A model generated the notes under the pieces. It had not been told where the DNA came from, searched no databases, and was given only the letters and a program-made list of their open reading frames with translations. DNA of 63,388 nucleotides from Chromatiales bacterium (GTDB lineage Bacteria > Pseudomonadota > Gammaproteobacteria > Chromatiales > Chromatiaceae). The translations under genes and the position numbers were made by a program. Numbering within the stretch: the stretch's first letter is position 1; each line of letters starts with the position of its first letter. The DNA lies in contig JAKSBX010000154.1 in assembly GCA_022360905.1 (NCBI GenBank), positions 1 to 63,388 on the forward strand, read 5' to 3'. Positions 46,950-56,813 of this stretch are shown one piece after another.

Positions 46950-47258
46950 ATGAGCATGTATGCTGTCATCTTTAAAGCAGTTATCGCGGATCTTGATCCC
47001 TCCTACTACGAGACCGCTTCGCTGTTGAGATCTCGCGCCATGGAAGATTATGGCTGCATCTCTTTTGAGTCCTACCAGGATGGGGATAGAGAGATATCGA
47101 TCTCCTATTGGCGGGATGAGGAACAGATTGGTAAGTGGAAAAAGGATCAAGCCCATTGTCAGGCACAACAGTTGGGTCGGGAGAAATGGTATCGATCGTA
47201 CCAGGTCCAGGTGGTTAAGCTGGTTGATCAGTATGAGCAAGATAATCTGAGATCCTGA
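46950..47258 (+). CDS. ABM-fold (antibiotic biosynthesis monooxygenase-like) protein
   Basis: 102 residues: YAVIFKAVIADLDPSYYETASLLRSRAMEDYGCISFES...EISISYWRDEEQIGKWKKDQAHCQAQQLGREKWYRSYQVQV. A dimeric ferredoxin-like fold; relatives degrade heme, oxidise quinols or act as stress proteins. 24 bp after hyuB, so likely co-transcribed. Function not resolved. Confidence 0.8.
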   Translation: MSMYAVIFKAVIADLDPSYYETASLLRSRAMEDYGCISFESYQDGDREISISYWRDEEQIGKWKKDQAHCQAQQLGREKWYRSYQVQVVKLVDQYEQDNLRS

Positions 47259-47287
47259 TCCTGTCGTTATCCTCTAACAGTTTCCGT

Positions 47288-47947
47288 TTAGGGCAGCCAG
47301 ATCGAGAAGCAACCACCTCCCAGTCGTTGATTGTTGGCCAGTTTGATGAATCCCTCGCGCTCCCCATTACTGTGCATGTGAGCGACCAAAGAGGCAAAAT
47401 AGTGGCCCAGTTGGGTCTCTCCCTGCTCTGGTTTTTTATTTTTCTGTGCAGTTTGGGCATCGATCATACTCTGCGGAAATCCATTGCCATCATCATCGAT
47501 ACTCAGCACCAGGTAGTCATCCACGAATTCGGCATGGATGAGGATTTGAGATGAGCTGTACCTCAAGCCATTGCCGATCAGACTGTTGATGACACCCCGC
47601 ATCAGCCATTCGTCAAAATAGCCCACTAAACCCTCATCGCTCTCATATCTGACGGTGATACCCATATTGTTGGCCGTGGCCTGATTATCCACGGAGATCT
47701 CATAGAGAAACTGTTCAACATCGATCTCCTCGATGTTGGTCGTGAGCTGCCCATTATCGATTTTGTAGAGGGACAGCAGGGTAATCAGATTGCTGTTGAG
47801 ACGTCTGGCTTCATGCTGCAGGGTGCCGAGCTTCGGGTTCTCCTGAGCCTGCATCTCTTGACCAAGATCATCAATGGTATTGATCACCAGGCCCAGTGAG
47901 TTTTTCATGTCGTGTATGAGGGAAGCCAGAATGTCAGAAAAATTCAT
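47288..47947 (-). CDS. Minimal sensor-less histidine kinase
   Basis: 219 residues, cytoplasmic. The phospho-acceptor His12 lies in SLIHDMKNSLG at the very N-terminus, so there is no sensor domain. HATPase domain from about 100 with NGLRYSS, DDDGNGFPQS and C-terminal LGGGCFSIWLP. The preceding RR-TPR gene ends 23 bp upstream on the same strand, giving an operon; the signal must come from another protein. Confidence 0.82.
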   Translation of the reverse strand: MNFSDILASLIHDMKNSLGLVINTIDDLGQEMQAQENPKLGTLQHEARRLNSNLITLLSLYKIDNGQLTTNIEEIDVEQFLYEISVDNQATANNMGITVRYESDEGLVGYFDEWLMRGVINSLIGNGLRYSSSQILIHAEFVDDYLVLSIDDDGNGFPQSMIDAQTAQKNKKPEQGETQLGHYFASLVAHMHSNGEREGFIKLANNQRLGGGCFSIWLP

Positions 47948-47970
47948 CTTTGATCTCTGCTTTGTTCAGA

Positions 47971-49590
47971 TTAGTCCGATAGCATGGTCTTGAGTCGGGC
48001 ATAGAGTTTCTGCAGGGTGTTGTTGTTCGGGTCTGCCTTCGCCACCCGTGCAAGATAGCCCTTGATCTCATCAATCATGGCTGGGCTGGGTCCCTCTCTC
48101 TCCATACTCATCAGCAGCACAAGTGCAATATTCAGGTTTACCGTTCTGTTGGCCGGCATGCGTGTTGAAGTCTCCTTCAGCAGTTTTGTGGCTTCATCGA
48201 GTTGACCGTTTTTGGCTAATTCAACACCCTTCCTGTTCAGTGTCGCCACTTCCTCGCGAATGGTGTCGATCGTGCCAACCGCCTGTTCGTCCATATCCAA
48301 TGAGGAGATCGTCAGTTTGACCTCATCCATTAGTTGTTCATCGGTATGGTTGTTGAGGATTGCACCCTTCAGTAACTCAAGACTCTCTTCCTCCATGCCG
48401 AAGTTCTTGTAGGTTTTTGCCAGTTCCAGGGCACAATCCGAATCCTCACTCTGGTCAAAGGATTTCTGCAGATCCGCAGCCTTGTCCAACGATGTCCTTG
48501 CCAGGTCGGAATTTCCCATCGCCTCATGGATTAGGCTTTCGGCGCTGGCCTGATAGAAATCGGCCTTGGCGTCTTTGTTGAAATCCTTTTTGATCTGCTT
48601 CAATACTTGAAGCCCCGCCACGCCATCATGATTCTCTGCCGTGACCTTAGCAAGATTGGCATAGTTGGAGGGGTGTTTGTAAACCGAGTGTCTGCCGTGC
48701 TTAACCGCTTTCGAGAATGCGGATTCAGCAATCTCCTGATGCTGGTTTACCAGTGCGATCTCACCCAGCATCTGCTGTCTCGGTACGGCCTTCGGCGAGA
48801 TGGATACCGCTTCTTTGAGGATCTCCTCTGCTTCGGTCAGTTGGTTGATGCGCTTATGACTTTTAGCCAGCCAGTCGTAGGCGAGTGTATAGTTGGGGTT
48901 TTGTGTCTTGATTCGATGGAACTCATCGATTGCCTGCTGATAGTTCTGTGCCAGGTAGTTGCACTTGCCCAGGCCCAGTCGTGCCCAGGGCAGCTCCCTG
49001 ATTGCCAGAACCTCCTCGAATAGTGTTCTGGCCTCGGCTAGCTTCTCACTGTTGACCAGTATGTCGCCTTTGATTTTCCTCAGTTCATTGCAGTTGGCTG
49101 GCTTGGCGGCAATTTTTTCATCGAGAATCTGCACCGCCTGGGTGTAGTTCCGTTTCTCCACCGCTTCTTCGATCTGCAGTAGATTTTGTTTCTTTGCGAT
49201 CAGCTTTTCCAAGCGTGTCTTGAGGAAATCCTTATTGAAGGGTTTGGTCAGATAGGAGTCGGGCTCATACTCAACTGCGCCCATGACCATGTCCCGGGTG
49301 TTTTCCGCCGTGACCATGACAAATACGGATCCCAGACCCAGCAGGTTTCGATGTTTGGCCTCTTCAAGCACCTGCTGTCCATCTCTACCCTGGCCGAGGT
49401 TGTAGTCACAGAGCACCACATCGAAGCGTTCCTCTTTCAGCTTTTCTATGGCTTCGTTGCCGTTTCTGGCAAGCCTGATCTCTCGGACGCCACAGGCCAT
49501 CAGCATATTCTTAATCATGCTGCGCATATCCCCGAAGTCATCAACCACCAGGTAAAGCCTGTTTTCGAGAAGTCCTGGTTTGAAGAACAC
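47971..49590 (-). CDS. CheY-like receiver protein with TPR repeats
   Basis: 539 residues, GTG start at 49590 with AAGGAGA ribosome site. Receiver domain at 10-130 (LVVDDFGDMRSMIKNML, phospho-acceptor Asp in VVLCDYNLGQGRDG), then at least six tetratricopeptide repeats (for example GLGKCNYLAQNYQQAIDEFHRIKTQNPNYTLAYDWLAKSHKRINQLTEAEEILKEAV). No output domain, so the protein probably acts by binding partners. Cotranscribed with the kinase at 47288. Confidence 0.88.
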   Translation of the reverse strand: MFFKPGLLENRLYLVVDDFGDMRSMIKNMLMACGVREIRLARNGNEAIEKLKEERFDVVLCDYNLGQGRDGQQVLEEAKHRNLLGLGSVFVMVTAENTRDMVMGAVEYEPDSYLTKPFNKDFLKTRLEKLIAKKQNLLQIEEAVEKRNYTQAVQILDEKIAAKPANCNELRKIKGDILVNSEKLAEARTLFEEVLAIRELPWARLGLGKCNYLAQNYQQAIDEFHRIKTQNPNYTLAYDWLAKSHKRINQLTEAEEILKEAVSISPKAVPRQQMLGEIALVNQHQEIAESAFSKAVKHGRHSVYKHPSNYANLAKVTAENHDGVAGLQVLKQIKKDFNKDAKADFYQASAESLIHEAMGNSDLARTSLDKAADLQKSFDQSEDSDCALELAKTYKNFGMEEESLELLKGAILNNHTDEQLMDEVKLTISSLDMDEQAVGTIDTIREEVATLNRKGVELAKNGQLDEATKLLKETSTRMPANRTVNLNIALVLLMSMEREGPSPAMIDEIKGYLARVAKADPNNNTLQKLYARLKTMLSD

Positions 49591-49789
49591 AACATTCTCC
49601 TTGAGTTTGCTTGACTGTGTTTACTGTTTTCTACTGGGCGGGTGGGCCAGCAGGTTATGCAGACAGGTATATGACCACTACCTACAAACAGAGCGGCGAG
49701 ATGGGGGGAAACTGTAGTCGACCGGGAGTCTTGCCCTGGTGTTGCTCCAGGGCTGGTTGGCGTTGTCGGTTTTCTGAGCCGCGTTCGGC

Positions 49790-50650
49790 TCAGGCCTGGG
49801 CGCGTTTTGCCGGTGCGATAATCATATCCATGGCCTCTTCACTTCGATCGATCATCTCTGTGATCAGGGAGGAGACCTCCTGATCACTGAGCCTTGTGGT
49901 ATCCCAGGCGATCGGGTCTATCGCCCAGAGCATTTCATCCACTGAGAGACCAACCATGTGGCCGTTCGCCACTGCTTTGGCGATGTGTACCAGCGCGACT
50001 TCCAATTTGTAATCTGTCGCGCTTGCTGGCGCGTTGTGGTAACCGGCAACCTCGATAAAGCTCTCTGGGAGATGCCAGGATCGCATCAGCTCAGCGCCAA
50101 CATCGAGATGGGTGAAGCCAAGAATCTGCTGTTCAGTGTCGGCCAGTATCCAGGTGTCCCCACCGGTGATATGCAGGACATCTCTCGATTCATCCGGTAG
50201 TGACAGATAGATCACCAGGCGCCCGAGATCATGCAACACACCCATCACCAACAGTCGCTCACTGTGCAATACATTGCTGCGTTCAGCCAGAGTCTTCGCC
50301 ATCACGCCGGTGGTGACTGAGTGGCGCCAAAAGTCCGCCATATTGACCATCTCTTCAGGGATCCCGGTGAAGGTACGCTGCGCTGCGGTTGCCATCACCA
50401 GATTGCGCAGCTCATTGGCACCAATCAAAGTGACGGCTCTGGAGAGGGTCTCAACCTTAGACCGCTGGCCGAACAGCGGACTGTTGACCAGCCTTAACAG
50501 GCGGGCGGAGATGTCGGCATCCTGAATGATGATGTCTGCCACTTCAGCCACGGAATAGTCCGAAGTTGCTAGGAGTTGATTGACCTTGATGCAAACATCG
50601 GGGAGGGAGACGAGACGATCTAGGTTTTGCACAAGACTTTTAGGATCCAT
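49790..50650 (-). CDS. HDOD domain protein
   Basis: 286 residues that are almost entirely one HDOD domain (KVNQLLATSDYSVAEVADIIIQDADISARLLRLVNSPLFG, GVLHDLGRLVIYLSLP). HDOD proteins have a degenerate HD fold without metal-dependent hydrolase activity and work in signalling. Ribosome site AGGAAAG. It is 200 bp upstream of the CheY-TPR gene on the same strand, so it may join that pathway. A second HDOD lies in the kinase at 391. Confidence 0.85.
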   Translation of the reverse strand: MDPKSLVQNLDRLVSLPDVCIKVNQLLATSDYSVAEVADIIIQDADISARLLRLVNSPLFGQRSKVETLSRAVTLIGANELRNLVMATAAQRTFTGIPEEMVNMADFWRHSVTTGVMAKTLAERSNVLHSERLLVMGVLHDLGRLVIYLSLPDESRDVLHITGGDTWILADTEQQILGFTHLDVGAELMRSWHLPESFIEVAGYHNAPASATDYKLEVALVHIAKAVANGHMVGLSVDEMLWAIDPIAWDTTRLSDQEVSSLITEMIDRSEEAMDMIIAPAKRAQA

Positions 50651-50943
50651 GATCTTTCCTAACAGTTGTATTTGTTACTGATTAAATGGTGAATGTAATT
50701 CATTACAAAAATTAGTGTTATTTTAAACTGTGAAATGAGAACTGGTTTTGGTTAGTCTAGGAATATAAGTCATATTTCGGTCACAGCAAAGGTTTCCTAT
50801 TAACGTAGAGCTTAGTCTGGAGTCGTCAATTAATGCTACCTATCAGAGGCTTATAATAGCCTTGTTTAGCGCATGACCCACTCGCTGTCCGTTAATTGTG
50901 CCTCTCTCCAGATCGGACGAGAACCTTTATCTGGTTGCACCCC

Positions 50944-50966
50944 GGATTAGTGTTAACAGGCCCTAG
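50944..50966. repeat. Family B repeat, copy 4
   Basis: ggattagtgttaacaggccctag. The cta at 50963-50965 is the reverse complement of the recQ stop codon TAG. The rest of 50651-50962 holds an AT-rich promoter area for the HDOD gene and nothing else I can support. Confidence 0.7.
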
Positions 50967-53125
50967 TAACTCTCTTGGGCGTTCAATGCGGCCTGTACAC
51001 AGCGTAACTCACCGTAATCGTAGTGGCCTTCCAACGCTTCATACACGGGCTTTAACCGGCCATCCAGACCAACTGTTTCAAATGCGTAGTGGATGCTTTT
51101 GAGATGTTCCGAGGAGAGGGGCAAAACCTCCCCCAAGGGCAGTCCACGATGTTCGATGGCGCTGGCGAGATGACTGTATACCGTGGCCAGGGTCAGTTGT
51201 CGTTGCTCCGCGATGGTGGCTACGGAACAGCCCTCTTTCAGTAAGTCTACCGTGAGCGAAACCGTGTCCGCCTCATCCTCCGCTGGGGTTGTGTGACTGT
51301 TGATGCAATCAAGAAATTGAACCCCGTAACTTTCCAGCTTGCGTTTTCCGACACCAGAGACCTGGGCCAGCTGGGTTAGGTCTTGAGGACGCCTTTCCAT
51401 CATTTCCATCAGGCTGGCATCGTGAAAAATCATGTAGGCCGGTACGCCTTGCTCTTCTGCCAGGGTGAGGCGTAATGCACGCAATGCCTGCCAGAGTTTC
51501 TCATCGATCGACTTGATTGAACTGCTATCGGACGGTTTACGGTCTCGGGTTTTTGCTACTTTGCGTAGTTTACGCAGCAGCAGTTTAGATTCGCCCCGCA
51601 GCACCGGTCGGGCCTTCTCGGTCAGGTGTAAACCACCATGACCCTGCAGGTCGACTGATAACAGGCCATGGGCGATCAGCTGTCGATAGATCCCCCGCCA
51701 CTCTCCAGCTTTGAACTCGGTACCGATGCCGTAGGTGCTGACCTGGTGGTGAGCGAAACGCTTGATCCGATCATTGTCTTTACCGAGCAGTACATCGATT
51801 AAATAGTTGACCCCGAACCTCTGCCCGGTTCGGTGGACACAGGAGAGGGCTTTTTGTGCCGCTTCAGTGGCATCCCATGTCTGCGGTGGCTGGAGGCAGG
51901 TATCGCAATTTCCGCATGGAGCGTCGAGGGGATCGGAGAAGTAGTCCAGCAGTGCCTGGCGGCGACAAGCGGTGATTTCACACAACGCCAGCATGGCATC
52001 GAGTTTATGCCTCTCCATCCGCTTGTGCGTCTCATCGGCTTCGGAGGATGCCTGCATCTGCCGCAGTGTGATGACGTCCTGTAATCCATACATCATCCAG
52101 GCGTCTGCAGGTTGTCCATCCCGTCCGGCTCGACCGGTTTCCTGGTAATAGGCTTCGATACTCTTCGGTAGGTTGAGGTGGGCGACAAAACGGACATCCG
52201 GTTTGTCGATTCCCATGCCAAAGGCGATGGTGGCAACGATGACGATGCCGTCCTCCCTCAAAAAGCGGTTTTGGTTGTGCTGTCGGGTCTGGCTGTCCAG
52301 TCCGGCATGGTAGGGCAGGGCATTGATCGATTTGGACTGCAGCCAGTTGGCGATATCATCGACCCGTTTACGGGACAGGCAATAGACGATACCGGCCTCC
52401 CCAGCGTGTTCAGTTTCGATGAAGTTCAATAGACGTTGTCGACTGTTGCCATCGTTTTCCATGATCTGGTAACGAATATTGGGGCGATCAAAGCCAACGA
52501 TGAATTTTTTGGCCTTCTGCAGACTTAGCCGTTCAACAATCTCCTCTCGGGTTACCTGATCTGCGGTGGCGGTCAAGGCGATACGAGGCACTGTGGGGAA
52601 ATGTTGGGTCAGCTGATTGAGCTGGATGTACTCTGGGCGGAAGTCATGGCCCCATTGGGAAACACAGTGGGCCTCATCGATGGCAAACAGGGCGAGTCGG
52701 GTCTGTTGCAGCAGTTCCAGAGTGCGGGGGGTCAGGAGCCGCTCCGGAGCAACATAGAGCATATCCAACTCGCCAGCCAACAGCTGAGCTTCGATCTGCC
52801 TGACCTGCTCAAGCGTGAGCGTTGAGTTCAGGTAAGCGGCACGGATGCCCAGTTGATTCAAGCTGTCGACCTGGTCCTTCATCAAGGCAATCAGGGGGGA
52901 TACGACGATGCCGACCCCAGCGCTGATGATCGACGGAATCTGGAAGCAGAGGGATTTGCCACCGCCGGTGGGCATAATCACCAGGGCGTCACCGCCAGCC
53001 AGCAGCTGTCCGATAATCTGTTCCTGAGGGGGGCGGAATTCGTGATAACCAAAGCTATTCTGCAGAATGGCTCTGGCACGGCTCAGTTCAGGTGTTGTAT
53101 GAGAGGTGTCTGTCATCCGTGACAT
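50963..53125 (-). CDS. recQ: ATP-dependent DNA helicase RecQ
   Basis: 720 residues. 3'-5' helicase in replication-fork repair. Walker A PTGGGKS with Lys57, DEAH box at [19 protein letters not shown]2 motif VI ([11 protein letters not shown]), zinc Cys set CRRQ...CGNCDTC, winged helix and an HRDC domain at about 540-620. The C-terminus adds about 90 residues with an H-T-H-like segment ([25 protein letters not shown]). The stop codon lies within a family B repeat. Confidence 0.96.
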   Translation of the reverse strand: MSRMTDTSHTTPELSRARAILQNSFGYHEFRPPQEQIIGQLLAGGDALVIMPTGGGKSLCFQIPSIISAGVGIVVSPLIALMKDQVDSLNQLGIRAAYLNSTLTLEQVRQIEAQLLAGELDMLYVAPERLLTPRTLELLQQTRLALFAIDEAHCVSQWGHDFRPEYIQLNQLTQHFPTVPRIALTATADQVTREEIVERLSLQKAKKFIVGFDRPNIRYQIMENDGNSRQRLLNFIETEHAGEAGIVYCLSRKRVDDIANWLQSKSINALPYHAGLDSQTRQHNQNRFLREDGIVIVATIAFGMGIDKPDVRFVAHLNLPKSIEAYYQETGRAGRDGQPADAWMMYGLQDVITLRQMQASSEADETHKRMERHKLDAMLALCEITACRRQALLDYFSDPLDAPCGNCDTCLQPPQTWDATEAAQKALSCVHRTGQRFGVNYLIDVLLGKDNDRIKRFAHHQVSTYGIGTEFKAGEWRGIYRQLIAHGLLSVDLQGHGGLHLTEKARPVLRGESKLLLRKLRKVAKTRDRKPSDSSSIKSIDEKLWQALRALRLTLAEEQGVPAYMIFHDASLMEMMERRPQDLTQLAQVSGVGKRKLESYGVQFLDCINSHTTPAEDEADTVSLTVDLLKEGCSVATIAEQRQLTLATVYSHLASAIEHRGLPLGEVLPLSSEHLKSIHYAFETVGLDGRLKPVYEALEGHYDYGELRCVQAALNAQESY

Positions 53126-53287
53126 TATCCTGTCCTTCTTCGATCTTGTCAGCGGGAATGATAACCCAGTTTATGAACCTGTTGGGTCATCCGTTAACAA
53201 TTCGGGCTGTTTCACTCTCTGGCAAGCTCATCGGTATCAACCCAATCTTGAAGTCATCTGCCGGAGAGATTATGGTGCCCGATGATT

Positions 53288-53309
53288 GATTAGTGTTGAC
53301 GGGCCCTAA
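53288..53309. repeat. Family B repeat, copy 5
   Basis: gattagtgttgacgggccctaa. It lies 20 bp before a family A copy. Confidence 0.6.
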
Positions 53310-53330
53310 TACGAGTAGCACTTACAACTT

Positions 53331-53449
53331 AAGAGAATAAACCGCCAATGACGCCAATCACCGCAAAATGCCGCGAAAAACTCTCGCATAGCGGACTCTA
53401 TTAGCGAAGATTTGCGGTGATTGGCGTTCATTGGCGGTTAATCTCTTTA
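53331..53449. repeat. Family A palindromic repeat, copy 7
   Basis: Left arm aagagaataaaccgccaatg; right arm core gcggtgattggcgttcattg then gcggttaatctcttt. The outer flanks aagaga and tctctt also pair. It lies before the asnO-type gene; the rest of 53126-53581 has no supported gene. Confidence 0.75.
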
Positions 53450-53581
53450 GGGCGGCCCAACTTCTTCAACAGAATTGGGGCGTAGAGCCCTAAAGTTAAA
53501 TGCCATTCGCCCTAACAATCTTTTATTGTGCTCCGGAAAGTTCTCAAGGCTTTGTCAGCAAACGAATAACTGGAAAAAACT

Positions 53582-55363
53582 ATGTGTGGATTTTGTGGTG
53601 AACTGCGTTTTGATGGCAACCAGGCTGAGTTGGCGACCATTGATCTGATGAATCACCAGGTTCAGCGGCGCGGGCCCGATCATGGTGGCAGCTACAGTGA
53701 CGGGCCGTTGGCGTTGGGGCATCGCCGTCTGGCGATCATCGATCTGTCGGCGCATGCCAATCAACCCATGGTGGATCAGCAGTTAAACCTTGCACTGGTG
53801 TTTAACGGCACCATTTACAACTACAAAGAGCTCCGCGAAACTCTCAAGGGGCTCGGTTATTCCTTCTTTTCCAACGGTGATACCGAGGTCATCCTGAAGG
53901 CCTATCATGCCTGGGGGGAGGATTGTGTCGAACATCTGTCAGGCATGTTTGCCTTCGCGGTCTGGGATGCGCAGCGTCAACGCCTGTTTCTGGCCAGAGA
54001 CCGGTTCGGTATCAAACCGCTCTACTATGCGTTGAATGGTCAGGTGCTGCGTTTTGCTTCCAACACTCAGGCTTTGCTGGCGGCCGGTGGTGTGGACACC
54101 TCACTGGATCCGCTTGCATTGCACTATCAGTTCACTTTGCACGGGGTTGTGCCTGCACCGCACACCATTTTCAAGGGTATTCGCAAACTGCCACCCGGCC
54201 ACACCATGACCATCGAGGCCAACGGTACTCAACGGCTGGGTCGCTACTGGAGCTATACCGTAACCCGTCCGGATCGACCGATGTCGGATGGGGATTGGCT
54301 GGAGGCAATACACGATGAGCTGAGGGAGGCGGTTCGCAAGCGTAATGAGATTGCCGACGTGCCGGTGGGTGTGCTGCTCTCGGGAGGTCTCGATTCCAGT
54401 CTGTTGGTGGCTCTGTTGGCTGAGGCGGGGGTCAAAGACCTACGTACCTTCTCGGTTGGCTTCGAAGATCAGCCGGAAGAGAAAGGCAATGAGTTTGAAT
54501 ATTCCGATCCGGTTGCACAACGATATCAGACCCAACACCACAAATTTCTGGTGCCGAATGGAGAAGTGCTCAAACGCATGCCGGAGGCGGTAGACCAGAT
54601 GTCGGAACCGATGTTCGGACAGGATGCGGTGGCGTTCTTTCTGCTTGGGGAGCAGGTAGCTCAGCAGATTAAGGTGGTGCAGTCAGGGCAGGGCGCCGAT
54701 GAGGTGTTTGGTGGTTACTTCTGGTATTCGCGGATTATGCAGGAGCAGCAAGGTGAAGCGGTTGATCGCTTCGCCAGGCACTACTTTGACCGGGATCATG
54801 ATGAGTATCTGCGGATGGTCACTGATCGGTACGGTGCCGGTGACTATACCCGTGAACTGATCGCCAACAGGCTGCAAGAGAGCGATGCCGAATCCTTGAT
54901 CGATGCGGTGCTCTATCTGGATCAAACCATGCTGATTGTCGATGATCCGGTAAAGCGGGTCGATAATATGACCATGGCCTGGGGATTGGAGGCCCGAGTG
55001 CCCTTTCTTGATCACCATCTGGTTGAATTGGCCGCCCGTTGCCCGCCTGAATTGAAGCTTCGAGACGGGGGTAAATATCCGCTGAAAGCCATGGCGAGAG
55101 GGATAGTGCCTGATGCGGTCATAGATCGGCCCAAGGGTTACTTTCCGATGCCGGCCTTGAAATATGTGCGGGGCGAGTTTCTTGAGTTCATGCAGGACAT
55201 TCTGAGTACTCAGGCGGCTCGGGAGAGAGGGGTATTTCGTCAATCCTATCTCGACATGCTGCTGGCCGCTCCCGAGATGCACCACACCCGGATTCGAGGC
55301 AGCAAGCTTTGGCACATTGCGCTATTTGAATTCTGGTTGCAGAGGCATCTGGCCTTGCACTGA
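53582..55363 (+). CDS. asnO: N-acetylglutaminylglutamine amide amidotransferase (AsnO-type)
   Basis: 593 residues. Class II glutamine amidotransferase with nucleophile Cys2 (MCGFCGELRFDG), then the AS synthetase domain with LLSGGLDSSLLVALL as the PP-loop. The closest fit is the family that makes the osmolyte N-acetylglutaminylglutamine amide, which normally sits beside an ngs synthetase gene. No such partner is in the window, so asparagine or another amide synthesis remains possible. Full length. Confidence 0.8.
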   Translation: MCGFCGELRFDGNQAELATIDLMNHQVQRRGPDHGGSYSDGPLALGHRRLAIIDLSAHANQPMVDQQLNLALVFNGTIYNYKELRETLKGLGYSFFSNGDTEVILKAYHAWGEDCVEHLSGMFAFAVWDAQRQRLFLARDRFGIKPLYYALNGQVLRFASNTQALLAAGGVDTSLDPLALHYQFTLHGVVPAPHTIFKGIRKLPPGHTMTIEANGTQRLGRYWSYTVTRPDRPMSDGDWLEAIHDELREAVRKRNEIADVPVGVLLSGGLDSSLLVALLAEAGVKDLRTFSVGFEDQPEEKGNEFEYSDPVAQRYQTQHHKFLVPNGEVLKRMPEAVDQMSEPMFGQDAVAFFLLGEQVAQQIKVVQSGQGADEVFGGYFWYSRIMQEQQGEAVDRFARHYFDRDHDEYLRMVTDRYGAGDYTRELIANRLQESDAESLIDAVLYLDQTMLIVDDPVKRVDNMTMAWGLEARVPFLDHHLVELAARCPPELKLRDGGKYPLKAMARGIVPDAVIDRPKGYFPMPALKYVRGEFLEFMQDILSTQAARERGVFRQSYLDMLLAAPEMHHTRIRGSKLWHIALFEFWLQRHLALH

Positions 55364-55372
55364 TGGGGCGCC

Positions 55373-55395
55373 GGATTAGTGTTAACAGGCCCTAA
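55373..55395. repeat. Family B repeat, copy 6
   Basis: ggattagtgttaacaggccctaa, 10 bp after the asnO stop and 10 bp before the stop of the convergent HD-GYP gene. The two genes end on either side. Confidence 0.65.
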
Positions 55396-55404
55396 GATAA
55401 GACC

Positions 55405-56046
55405 CTAAGAACAGGCCTTGCTATTCAACGGTTGCTTGGAACAGAGTTCCAAAAGCGCTTGCACAGCCTTCGGGCAGAATTGTTTGCCACTCTCCTGCTT
55501 GATCACCTCAAGCGCCTGCTGAATCTCAATTTCACTCCGATAGCTGCGGGTTGTGGTCATGGCATCGTAGGCGTCAACCACGGCAATGATTCGGGAAATC
55601 GTCGGGATCTCCTCACCCTGCAGTCCGTTAGGGTAACCTTTACCGTCCCACTGTTCATGGTGGTGCAGAACGCAAAGGGCAACTTCATCAAGGATGGGAT
55701 TGCCCAGGCTTCTGAGCATATTTGCCCCGATGATGGGGTGTTGCTTGATATCTTTGTACTCTTCCCCTGAGAGTTTTCCCGGCTTCAACAGGATTTGATC
55801 TGGAATACCGATCTTGCCGATGTCATGAAACCCGGCGGCCAAAGAGAGGATATCCATCTCATGCTCATCAAGACCCAGATGGCGGCCAATCTGCTCAGCC
55901 AAAGAGACCACTCGTTCAGAATGGTCAAGGGTATAGCTGTCTCTTGCCCTGAGAGCATGCTTCAGTATGGTGTCGAGTTTGAAACCGACATGACTCTCCA
56001 GCAGAGAGACACTGCGCTTGATTCCTGGATTACTGTCCTTGGTCAC
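55405..56046 (-). CDS. HD-GYP domain phosphodiesterase
   Basis: 213 residues, GTG start at 56046. HD motif His74-Asp75 (FHDIGKIGIPD) and the GYP loop G137-Y138-P139 (HHHEQWDGKGYPNGL) make it a c-di-GMP hydrolase. No receiver or membrane sensor, so regulation is likely by partner or expression. An N-terminal stretch of about 30 residues could be a linker. It is transcribed alone. Confidence 0.85.
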   Translation of the reverse strand: MTKDSNPGIKRSVSLLESHVGFKLDTILKHALRARDSYTLDHSERVVSLAEQIGRHLGLDEHEMDILSLAAGFHDIGKIGIPDQILLKPGKLSGEEYKDIKQHPIIGANMLRSLGNPILDEVALCVLHHHEQWDGKGYPNGLQGEEIPTISRIIAVVDAYDAMTTTRSYRSEIEIQQALEVIKQESGKQFCPKAVQALLELCSKQPLNSKACS

Positions 56047-56110
56047 GTAGGTATGTTCAGTTGCTGTCTATGGGGTCAATAAAACTATGAATAATTACAC
56101 AGGGTGCATT

Positions 56111-56134
56111 GGACTCAGTGCCAACAGGCCCTAG
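56111..56134. repeat. Family B repeat, copy 7 (degenerate)
   Basis: ggactcagtgccaacaggccctag. In the gap 56047-56474 no gene is supported; this repeat and an AT-rich promoter stretch before grxD are all I see. Confidence 0.5.
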
Positions 56135-56474
56135 TTTAACTTTTCGGGTTTTAACTTCCGGCGTGCAGTTTTGTCAAATGAATTAAGATCTGAAAACTAT
56201 CGCAATATTTAGGGCATTGCTCAACACTGATCACCCCACAAACCCCAGCGTGTTCGGTAATTCGCTTTTATATCGTCCAGCAGAGGTGTACATTTACCAT
56301 GGCAAGATAATGGTTTTAGAGTCAATCACTGGAATTGGTGAAGAGTAAGCACTGTCTATTCGAGGTTTTTTCTTAACTGCCAAAGCGTTAGAATTTCCCT
56401 ATTGAATCCGTGCTTGAATAACGCCAGGAAGGACTCCAATTAAGCACGATAAACGACTATTCGAGGTGCAAACG

Positions 56475-56813
56475 ATGGAAGTAATGGATCGAATCAAAGA
56501 ACAGGTCGAGAGTAATCCGATCGTGATCTATATGAAGGGCACGCCACAATTTCCCATGTGTGGCTTCTCCTCCCGCGCTGCTGCAGCGCTTCAGGATTGT
56601 GGTATTCCCTTTGCGTATGTCAATGTGCTTGCCGATCCGGAAATTTTTGAAAATCTCCCTCGGTTTGCCGATTGGCCGACATTTCCGCAAATCTATATCG
56701 ATGGCGAGTTGATCGGTGGCTGTGATATCACTTTGGAGATGCATCAGAGCGGCGAATTGAAAAGCATGATGGAAGAGGCTGCGGCGAAAGCGGCTCCCAC
56801 CGGGGAAGGTTAG
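56475..56813 (+). CDS. grxD: Monothiol glutaredoxin Grx4
   Basis: 112 residues from ATG 56475 (ribosome site GAGGTG, 6 nt spacing); GTG 56466 is an in-frame alternative but lies inside that ribosome site. Active-site Cys29 in the CGFS motif, followed by the TVP-like WPTFPQIYIDGELIGGCDI. Binds [2Fe-2S] clusters with glutathione and delivers iron-sulfur clusters. C-terminal tail is Ala/Lys-rich. Confidence 0.94.
   Translation: MEVMDRIKEQVESNPIVIYMKGTPQFPMCGFSSRAAAALQDCGIPFAYVNVLADPEIFENLPRFADWPTFPQIYIDGELIGGCDITLEMHQSGELKSMMEEAAAKAAPTGEG

Noticed and set aside
53158-53289. 43-codon frame [13 protein letters not shown]... in the recQ-asnO gap
   Set aside because: Partial GGGA ribosome site only, ends inside a family B repeat, no family; likely chance.
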